NCBI GenBank assembly: GCA_902780365.1
Contig: CACZFE010000072.1
Location: forward strand, 1 to 12,447
Direction: 5' to 3'
From: an uncultured Spirochaetales bacterium
Lineage (GTDB): Bacteria > UBP6 > UBA1177
Length of the DNA stretch: 12,447 nt
Shown: one piece after another, positions 1 to 5,375 of the stretch
Layout: each line of letters begins with the position of its first letter
Position numbering within the stretch: the stretch's first letter is position 1
The notes under the pieces: generated by a model
Databases searched by the model: none
Told to the model about the DNA's origin: nothing
What the model saw: the letters and a program-made list of their open reading frames with translations, nothing else
Program-made: the position numbers and the translations under genes

Positions 1-1
1 T

Positions 2-334
2 TTCTTTCCGTCGCTTAAAAACTCGCCTGTTCCGGTAGTTGTCGATTTTTATGTCGAAAAATCGCAGCCGTGCAACATGGTTTACTCGACTTTGACCAAG
101 TTCGCGACAGATTTCAAAGGGCGGGCGCGGGTCGGAGCGTTCAATCTGGCGCAGGATACCGAAGGCAAAGTCATAGTTCCATGTAAAATAAAGGCGGTGC
201 CGACGATCGGGATTTTCATCAAGGACGAGCCTGTGGAAATGCTTGAGGGCGTTGCCGGATATCTGAAGATCCAGGAAGCTTTCGAAAAAGCGGAAGAGAA
301 AATCAACAAAAAGAACGGTTCCAGACAACAATAA
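2..334 (+). CDS. Thioredoxin-fold protein, 3' part (5' end outside window)
   Basis: The frame is open from the first complete codon at position 2, so the start lies before the window; 110 residues are visible. The order of elements is that of thioredoxin: a PVVVDFY strand (about residues 10-16), an active-site-like loop KSQPC (about 20-24), and a cis-proline loop AVPTIGIF (about 68-75). The first active-site cysteine of the usual WCxxC is replaced by Ser, leaving only the resolving Cys, so a normal dithiol oxidoreductase is unlikely; a monothiol, holdase or structural role is possible (inference). A second Cys lies just before the cis-Pro loop (VPCKIKAVPT). The C terminus is Lys/Glu rich. The next gene starts 18 nt downstream, so the two are probably co-transcribed. 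Fold confidence is good; the function is unknown. Confidence 0.75.
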   Translation, partial: FFPSLKNSPVPVVVDFYVEKSQPCNMVYSTLTKFATDFKGRARVGAFNLAQDTEGKVIVPCKIKAVPTIGIFIKDEPVEMLEGVAGYLKIQEAFEKAEEKINKKNGSRQQ

Positions 335-352
335 TCATTTGCGGAGGTTGTT

Positions 353-1834
353 ATGAAAAAATTGTGGGTAACGCTACTTGTTTCGGCACTCTTTTTGGCC
401 GTAAGCTGCGGCGGCGAAAGCAAGAAGATCGTTGAAGAAAAATCGCAGACTGTCAAAGCGGAAGAAGGCGGAGAAATCGAAGTCGCAGGCGGTGAAGCAA
501 AGATAAAAATCCCTGCCGGCGCACTCGACAAAGACACCGAAATTTCGGTAAAACTCTACAAAACTGACGGTTTCAACAACAAAAAGGCGCTTGCTTCCAA
601 TGTCGTTGAATTCGGTCCTTCAGGCACAAAATTCAAAAAACCTGTTATAATCACGATCAATGCGGAAAAGGCTGTAAAAGGCAAAACTGTTGCGGCGGCC
701 GTTATGAAAAGCGACGGAACGTGGAGCTACAGCGAAAAAGGAGCTTATGCGCTGTTCGGCGGATTTGACGAAGCTGGAGATCCGATAATGACGACTGCAG
801 CCGGCGATCCTATAATGATCAGCAACGGAAATCTTACGACCGCTGCGGGCGATCCCATCATGAATGCTGCTGCGGGAGATCCCATAATGCTTGTTGCAGC
901 AGGAGACCCGATCATGACGAATGCTGCAGGAGACCCGATCATGAACGCCGCGGCAGGTGATCCGATCATGATGACGACCGGACACTTCTCAGACTATACT
1001 TTCATTGTTGTTGACGAAGTCGAAGAAGAAAATTCCAGCAATAACGGCGGCGGCTCGTCAGGCAAGGTCACATGCAAGACCGCGCGTGAGTGGGATAAGC
1101 TCGACGGGACAGCAGACGATGAATACGAAAAAGATGACGAATCTATTTACTGCCAGAAAACAGGCGAAGAGATAGTTTACTGCATCGAAGGGGCTTTCAC
1201 CGGCGAAAATACCAAGATCTATTCGGTAAAAGTCGACGGCAAGGAGTTCAAATGCAAAACTGACAATAATTATGACTGCATCATGGAAATGGAGCAGTAC
1301 TGTGGAGCTCTTGACGGCGAATATGAAGACGGTTACTACTGCGAAGATCAGGGGATATGTGAAAATACCGGAGAAATGTCGAAATACTGCGCTTCGATGA
1401 GCGGCGACGGGAAAAACTACTATCAGGCAGGTGACCGGAAATTCGAATGCACGAACGAGAATGTCGAACAGTGCTATATGGATTACCATGAATACTGCGG
1501 CGACACCGTGTATGAAGAAGATCCCGAAGAACCCGACTTCGGTCTCATCTGCAGAACGGAGACTGAATGGGCTGAAGAATTCAGCAACGAGGATCACCAC
1601 CAGTGGATCTGCGAAACAACGGGGCTTGAGATTTCGATCTGCATTCCGGACACATTCAGCATGGAAGAGATGGAAGAGGGCGAATTCCCGCCTTTCTATT
1701 CGATCGAAACAGGCGGAGGAACGATCCTCTGCGATCCGTCGACTGCGCGTACCGACGGCACTATCGGAGACTATGCGACCAGCATGGACTGCTACAGCGA
1801 AGCTATTGAATACTGTACACCTATGGTTTTTTAA
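353..1834 (+). CDS. Lipoprotein with ZU5-like domain, GDPIM tandem repeats and Cys-rich modules
   Basis: A 493-residue predicted lipoprotein. The ATG at 353 follows GGAGG (343-347) by 5 nt. Residues 1-18 form a signal peptide and AVSC gives a lipobox with Cys19. Residues about 39-125 look like a bacterial ZU5-type beta domain: the IPAGAL...T.ISV signature, then a GTKFKKPV strand and a DGTWSYSE strand. The final strand expected of this type (GHFSDYTFIV, residues 210-219) appears only after an insertion at 141-206 made of seven GDPIM repeats. A Ser/Asn/Gly linker (about 228-238) leads to a Cys-rich acidic half (241-488) of three related modules with pattern C..TGE...YC...F.C...C....EYC. It is probably exported and attached to a membrane with folded, disulphide-bonded domains outside (inference). 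The aquaporin start lies 22 nt downstream. I recognise no named family for the whole protein. Confidence 0.85.
   Translation: MKKLWVTLLVSALFLAVSCGGESKKIVEEKSQTVKAEEGGEIEVAGGEAKIKIPAGALDKDTEISVKLYKTDGFNNKKALASNVVEFGPSGTKFKKPVIITINAEKAVKGKTVAAAVMKSDGTWSYSEKGAYALFGGFDEAGDPIMTTAAGDPIMISNGNLTTAAGDPIMNAAAGDPIMLVAAGDPIMTNAAGDPIMNAAAGDPIMMTTGHFSDYTFIVVDEVEEENSSNNGGGSSGKVTCKTAREWDKLDGTADDEYEKDDESIYCQKTGEEIVYCIEGAFTGENTKIYSVKVDGKEFKCKTDNNYDCIMEMEQYCGALDGEYEDGYYCEDQGICENTGEMSKYCASMSGDGKNYYQAGDRKFECTNENVEQCYMDYHEYCGDTVYEEDPEEPDFGLICRTETEWAEEFSNEDHHQWICETTGLEISICIPDTFSMEEMEEGEFPPFYSIETGGGTILCDPSTARTDGTIGDYATSMDCYSEAIEYCTPMVF
773..970 (+). repeat. Seven-copy AGDPIM coding repeat
   Basis: Inside the lipoprotein the peptide GDPIM occurs at residues 142-146, 151-155, 166-170, 175-179, 184-188, 193-197 and 202-206. 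Copies start 9 residues apart, except one 15-residue step where ISNGNL is inserted. All seven are preceded by Ala, and copies 2-7 by Ala-Ala. At DNA level the 18-base units differ at synonymous positions (GCT/GCC/GCG/GCA, GGA/GGC/GGT, GAT/GAC, CCG/CCT/CCC, ATA/ATC) while the hexapeptide is unchanged. There are six distinct DNA versions among seven copies. Confidence 0.95.
1073..1816 (+). repeat. Three degenerate Cys-rich protein modules
   Basis: Within the lipoprotein C-terminal half, three segments share the order [Y/W]xC, then TGE or TGLE, a further Cys, an aromatic Y/YY stretch, a Cys after a short strand, then C....E/HxYC. The copies end at Cys317, Cys382 and Cys488. The first and third copies are each preceded by a C-x2-T-x2-EW motif (Cys241 and Cys400). 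Similarity is at protein level only. Confidence 0.65.
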
Positions 1835-1856
1835 TTAATTTTTGGAGGAATTTATT

Positions 1857-2549
1857 ATGAGATCTTACATTGCTGAATTTATCGGCACTTGTGCACTTGT
1901 AACTTTGGGCTGCGGTACGGCAATGCTTGTCGGCTGCGATGCGGCTGCGGGCTGCGGCTATCTTCTTACCGCTTTTGCATTCGGTCTTACGATCGTCGGA
2001 ATGGCTTACTGCGTAGGCAACATTTCCGGATGCCACATCAACCCGGCTGTATCCCTCGGCGTCCTTATGACCGGCGGAATGACGATCAAAGACTTTTTCG
2101 GCTACTGGATCTCCCAGTGCCTCGGCGCACTTGCAGGCTCCGGACTCCTTGCTCTCATCTTCGGTCTCGGCGGGATCGCTGACAAGACCGGCGGCTTCGG
2201 CTCGAACGGTCTCGCAGGCGTGAACGGAAGCGCAGCGGCAGGTCTCATCGTTGAGATCCTGCTTACGTTCTTCTTCGTTTTCACGATCCTGGGCGTAACA
2301 TCGAAGAAGGGCAACCACGGCTCGTTCGCAGGCATAGTCATCGGTTTTACACTTGTTCTTGTCCATATCCTGGGCATCGGTCTTACCGGAACATCGGTCA
2401 ACCCGGCAAGAAGTTTCGGTCCCGCGATTGTAGCTGCGGTCAACGGGAACTTCGCTCCGTGCGCTGCTCTCTGGGTCTTTGTAGTCGGTCCTTTCATCGG
2501 TGCGGCTCTTGCTGCATGCATCTGGAACTTCCTTTCGAAAGAAAAATAA
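1857..2549 (+). CDS. aqpZ: Aquaporin Z-like water channel
   Basis: A 230-residue MIP-family channel of the inner membrane, close to E. coli AqpZ in length and motif order. Both half-helix signatures are intact: GCHINPAVS (NPA at 62-64) and GTSVNPARSFGP (NPA at 182-184). By alignment with E. coli AqpZ the aromatic/arginine filter would be Phe42, His170, Thr179 and Arg185, the water-selective set. The residue after NPAR is Ser, not the Asp of glycerol facilitators. It should therefore conduct water and help the cell adjust to osmotic change. The start is the ATG at 1857 because GGAGGAA (1844-1850) sits 6 nt before it; an in-frame TTG at 1842 overlaps that ribosome site and is not preferred. It lies 22 nt after the lipoprotein stop, so it is probably in the same transcript. 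Cysteines are unusually many in the first 60 residues (12, 19, 27, 33, 52, 59). Confidence 0.93.
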   Translation: MRSYIAEFIGTCALVTLGCGTAMLVGCDAAAGCGYLLTAFAFGLTIVGMAYCVGNISGCHINPAVSLGVLMTGGMTIKDFFGYWISQCLGALAGSGLLALIFGLGGIADKTGGFGSNGLAGVNGSAAAGLIVEILLTFFFVFTILGVTSKKGNHGSFAGIVIGFTLVLVHILGIGLTGTSVNPARSFGPAIVAAVNGNFAPCAALWVFVVGPFIGAALAACIWNFLSKEK

Positions 2550-2602
2550 GCGGCTCTCTTCAAAACAATCTCTCTAAAATCATTTAAATTTTTTATTTTC
2601 GC

Positions 2603-2630
2603 TTGACATAGATTTTCAGTATGATATTTT
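2603..2630 (+). promoter_or_regulatory. Candidate sigma70-type promoter for the cDPG-synthetase-like gene
   Basis: A perfect TTGACA (2603-2608) is followed after 16 nt by TATTTT (2625-2630); TATGAT at 2620-2625 is closer to consensus but only 11 nt away. It lies in the only long gap (158 nt) between the aquaporin and the next gene. The -35 is convincing and the -10 is weak. Confidence 0.5.
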
Positions 2631-2635
2631 CCGGC

Positions 2636-2675
2636 GCCGTTGACTGTGTCCGGCCGCCGTTGACCTTGTCCGGCC
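2636..2675 (+). repeat. Two tandem 20-bp direct repeats (possible operator)
   Basis: Units 2636-2655 and 2656-2675 abut exactly and differ at two central bases: GCCGTTGAC, then TG or CT, then TGTCCGGCC. Each unit contains an imperfect palindrome, CCG-tt-GAC-nnn-GTC-CGG. They sit just after the candidate -10 and about 30 nt before the ATG, where a repressor site or leader RNA element would act. Each unit also contains TTGAC, which could be read as an extra -35, but I see no good -10 at the right distance. Confidence 0.8.
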
Positions 2676-2707
2676 ATGTTTTAACAACTTAACATTTGGA
2701 GGATCAA

Positions 2708-4063
2708 ATGACCAGAAAGAAAGTTCTCATCATGGGTGCTGCCGGTAGAGATTTCCACAACTTCAACACCTATTTCAGACACAATCCCGAGTACGAAGTA
2801 GTTGCTTTCACCGCAACTCAGATTCCCGACATCGACGGAAGAAAGTACCCGAAAGAACTCGCAGGCGAAGACCTTTACCCGAACGGTATTCCTATTTATG
2901 ACGAAACCGAACTTCCGAGACTTGTAAAAGAACTCGGCGTTGAAATCTGCGTATTCGCTTACAGCGATATTTACTATCCGATAGTTATGAGCAAAGGCGC
3001 TCTCGTCAATTCTCTCGGCGCTGACTTCGTTCTTATGGGCTATGACAAGACGAAGATCAAATCGACGAAACCTATCATTTCGATCTGCGCAGTAAGAACC
3101 GGCTGCGGCAAAAGCCAGACCACAAGATTCATCTATGATATTTTCAAGAAAATGGGCAAAAAGGTTGTCGCAGTTCGTCACCCGATGCCTTACGATCCTG
3201 ACCTCAACAAACAGGCTGTTCAGCGCTTCGCTAAAATCGAAGACCTCAAAGCTAACAACTGCACCATCGAAGAAATGGAAGAGTACGAGCCGCACATTGC
3301 TGCAGGCAACGTAATTTATGCAGGCGTTGACTACGAAGCTATCCTTCGTCAGGCTGAAAAAGATATCGACGGCGAACCTGATGTCATCCTCTGGGACGGC
3401 GGAAACAACGATTTCCCGTTCTATGAATCAGACCTTAAGATCGTTGTTGTCGATCCTCTCAGACCGGGTCACGAATGTATGTACTATCCGGGCGAAGTCA
3501 ATGTTCTTATGGCTGACGTTATCGTCATCAACAAGATGGACAGCGCGAAACCGGAAGACATCGAAACAGTTAAAGCAAACTGCAAGAGACTTGCTCCGAA
3601 CGCAGTTATTATCGAAGCTGACTCCGAACTCACCGTTGAAGAAGACATCAAAGGAAAGAGAGTCCTCGTTGTCGAAGACGGCCCGACGCTCACCCACGGC
3701 GGCATGAAGATCGGCGCTGCAAGCGTAGCAGCTAAGAGATTCGGTGTTAAAGAGATGGTTGATCCGAGACCGGCAGCTGTCGGCAAAATCGCTTTCACCT
3801 ACAAAAAATATCCGAACATCGGCGAAGGCATCCTTCCGGCTATGGGATACGGCGAAGAGCAGACCAGAGACCTTGAGAAGACGATCAACGCAATCGATGC
3901 AGACATCGTTCTCAGCGGCACCCCGATTGACCTCGGCAGAGTTGTAAACGTCAACAAGAAGATCGTACGCGTCGGCTACGAACTTGCTCCGAGAGGAAAC
4001 GGCGCAGAAATGCTTAAAGAAGCTGTTGAAAAACTTTTCAAATGCAAAGGTTGCTGCAAATAG
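2708..4063 (+). CDS. Cyclic 2,3-diphosphoglycerate synthetase-like P-loop protein (COG2403 type)
   Basis: A 451-residue cytoplasmic protein resembling archaeal cyclic 2,3-diphosphoglycerate synthetase and its bacterial homologues, often labelled predicted GTPases. The N-terminal region (1-118) is Rossmann-like (KVLIMGAAGRDFHNFN). Residues 119-280 hold a P-loop domain: Walker A AVRTGCGKSQ (Lys135), an acidic WDGGNND segment (229-235) and an NKMD motif (275-278). The C terminus ends KCKGCCK (Cys446, 449, 450). Archaeal enzymes make an intramolecular phosphoanhydride from 2,3-bisphosphoglycerate with ATP; the bacterial role is not settled, so I name no reaction here. The ATG at 2708 follows GGAGGA (2698-2703) by 4 nt; the TTG at 2696 overlaps that site and is rejected. 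Arginine codons are skewed (15 AGA, 2 CGT, 2 CGC of 19), suggesting high expression. The next gene, after a terminator, is carbamate kinase. Confidence 0.82.
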   Translation: MTRKKVLIMGAAGRDFHNFNTYFRHNPEYEVVAFTATQIPDIDGRKYPKELAGEDLYPNGIPIYDETELPRLVKELGVEICVFAYSDIYYPIVMSKGALVNSLGADFVLMGYDKTKIKSTKPIISICAVRTGCGKSQTTRFIYDIFKKMGKKVVAVRHPMPYDPDLNKQAVQRFAKIEDLKANNCTIEEMEEYEPHIAAGNVIYAGVDYEAILRQAEKDIDGEPDVILWDGGNNDFPFYESDLKIVVVDPLRPGHECMYYPGEVNVLMADVIVINKMDSAKPEDIETVKANCKRLAPNAVIIEADSELTVEEDIKGKRVLVVEDGPTLTHGGMKIGAASVAAKRFGVKEMVDPRPAAVGKIAFTYKKYPNIGEGILPAMGYGEEQTRDLEKTINAIDADIVLSGTPIDLGRVVNVNKKIVRVGYELAPRGNGAEMLKEAVEKLFKCKGCCK

Positions 4064-4086
4064 TTTTTTGTAACTGATTTTTCAGG

Positions 4087-4119
4087 AAGAGGGGGCACTT
4101 GTCCCCTCTTTCTTTTTTT
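4087..4119 (+). terminator. Intrinsic terminator between the cDPGS-like gene and arcC
   Basis: The arm AAGAGGGGGC (4087-4096) pairs along its full length with GTCCCCTCTT (4101-4110), with one G-U pair, around a 4-nt ACTT loop. TCTTTTTTT (4111-4119) follows. The hairpin starts 23 nt after the upstream stop codon. The arcC ribosome site begins only 3 nt after the T run. Confidence 0.92.
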
Positions 4120-4131
4120 GATGGAGTTTTT

Positions 4132-5073
4132 ATGAAAATAGTGATCGCACTCGGCGGCAATGCCTTGATAAAACCGGGAGACAAAGGAACCGTAGAAGAT
4201 CAGGAAAGAAATATCCGCGCTTCGATGGACGGTATAGTTAAACTCATTAAAGACGGGCATCAGGTCGTAATCACTCACGGAAACGGCCCTCAGGCTGGTG
4301 CAAGGCTCATCCGCAACGAAATGGCCGAGACCGAAGTCTATCCTGATCCGCTCGTCGTATGCGTCGCAGACACGCAGGGCAGCATGGGATATATGATAGA
4401 GCAGGGGCTTATGAACTGTCTCAGTAAATCTGGCGAGAAGAAGATCAAAGTCGCGACTTTAGTGACCCAGATCGAAGTCAATCCGCTCGATCCGGCTTTC
4501 AAAAAGCCGACTAAGCCGGTAGGCCCTTTCTACAATCAGCAGAAAGCTCTGATGAAGATGAAAAACGGCTGGAAAATGGTGGAAGACAGCGGCCGGGGTT
4601 ACCGCAGAGTCGTTCCGTCTCCGATGCCTCTCAGAGTTCTCAACCCTGAAGCCATGAATACCCTCATTGACGCTGGTTTTACCGTCATTACAGGCGGCGG
4701 CGGCGGTATTCCTGTCTATAAAAGCAAAGATAAATCGGGTTATCAGGGGATTGACGCGGTTATCGACAAAGACTTGGCAAGCGTAATGATCGCGCAGACT
4801 ATCGATGCCGACATGGTCATAATCCTCACCGGTGTCGAAAAAGTCGCGGTCAACTTCAAGTCCGACAAACCGACATGGCTTGACCAGATGACTTCTGCCG
4901 AAGCCGAAAAATATCTGGCTCAGGGCGAATTTCCGGCAGGAAGTATGGGGCCGAAGATCAGATCGGCGATAGATTTTGTCAAAAACGATCCGAAAAAAGT
5001 CGTCATCATCACTTCCGAAGACAAACTTGCCGACGCAATGGAAGGCAAGACCGGCACGAGAATAGTTCACTGA
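4132..5073 (+). CDS. arcC: Carbamate kinase
   Basis: A 313-residue cytoplasmic enzyme of the amino acid kinase family, of normal length for ArcC. It catalyses the reversible ATP + carbamate to ADP + carbamoyl phosphate reaction, usually run toward ATP in fermentative breakdown of arginine, agmatine or purine-derived ureido compounds. Visible signatures are ALGGNALIKPG (6-16), THGNGPQAG (48-56) and the glycine run TGGGGGIPV (187-195), with AGSMGPKI near the C terminus. The start is the ATG at 4132, preceded by GGAG (4123-4126); an in-frame TTG at 4099 lies inside the terminator loop and is not credible. No arginine deiminase or carbamoyltransferase gene is in the window, so the source of carbamoyl phosphate is unknown here. 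The upstream cDPGS-like gene points the same way but a strong terminator lies between. The stop codon overlaps the ribosome site of the next small gene. Confidence 0.95.
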   Translation: MKIVIALGGNALIKPGDKGTVEDQERNIRASMDGIVKLIKDGHQVVITHGNGPQAGARLIRNEMAETEVYPDPLVVCVADTQGSMGYMIEQGLMNCLSKSGEKKIKVATLVTQIEVNPLDPAFKKPTKPVGPFYNQQKALMKMKNGWKMVEDSGRGYRRVVPSPMPLRVLNPEAMNTLIDAGFTVITGGGGGIPVYKSKDKSGYQGIDAVIDKDLASVMIAQTIDADMVIILTGVEKVAVNFKSDKPTWLDQMTSAEAEKYLAQGEFPAGSMGPKIRSAIDFVKNDPKKVVIITSEDKLADAMEGKTGTRIVH

Positions 5074-5081
5074 GGTCATAA

Positions 5082-5366
5082 ATGAAAAAAATCATCATTA
5101 TTTCTGCAATCGTCATCGCATTGGCGGCTGTTTTCGCTGTTTTTGCAGTCAAAACGGATCTTTTTAAGTCGGCTGAAGCCGAAAAAACTGCGGTCGAAAA
5201 GAAATTGGATTCGGAAAAAGCAAATAAAAATCTTAGATTGATAAAGCCGATAAAAATACAGAAACTGAAGAGACTCGATAAGGAAAAAATTCAGGAAGCC
5301 GTTAAAAGAATTAGAGAAGAAAACAATAAGAATTCTGTTGATTCCCAGACAGAAAACGAAAATTGA
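5082..5366 (+). CDS. Small membrane-anchored Lys-rich protein
   Basis: A 94-residue protein of no family I recognise. Residues 4-23 are a strongly hydrophobic helix (run of Ile, Ala, Val) after MKK, a signal anchor or uncleaved signal peptide. The remainder is highly charged, rich in Lys and Glu, and probably helical (residues about 60-83), ending in an Asn/Gln/Ser-rich tail. The ATG at 5082 is 8 nt after the arcC stop, and that stop (TGA 5071-5073) overlaps the GAGG ribosome site (5072-5075), so translation may be coupled to arcC. A link to carbamate metabolism rests on this position alone. The gene ends 9 nt from the convergent U32-like gene. Confidence 0.7.
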   Translation: MKKIIIISAIVIALAAVFAVFAVKTDLFKSAEAEKTAVEKKLDSEKANKNLRLIKPIKIQKLKRLDKEKIQEAVKRIREENNKNSVDSQTENEN

Positions 5367-5375
5367 GGCGAATAA

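Noticed and set aside
745..969. Antisense open frame rich in IGSPAA repeats
   Set aside because: It is the complement of the GDPIM repeats; it has no ribosome site and repeats only because the sense strand does.
773..970. CRISPR-like or RTX-like reading of the regular repeat
   Set aside because: Unit DNA is not constant and there are no unique spacers, so not CRISPR. The 9-residue period recalls RTX, but the GGxGxD pattern is absent.
1842..1856. TTG start extending the aquaporin by five residues
   Set aside because: The TTG overlaps the GGAGGAA ribosome site of the ATG at 1857, which gives the normal family N terminus. The same argument removes TTG 2696 for the cDPGS-like gene and TTG 4099 for arcC.
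4026..4041. TTGAAAA-AC-TTTTCAA palindrome near the end of the cDPGS-like gene
   Set aside because: A short AT-rich palindrome within coding sequence (VEKLFK); no positional reason to think it functional.
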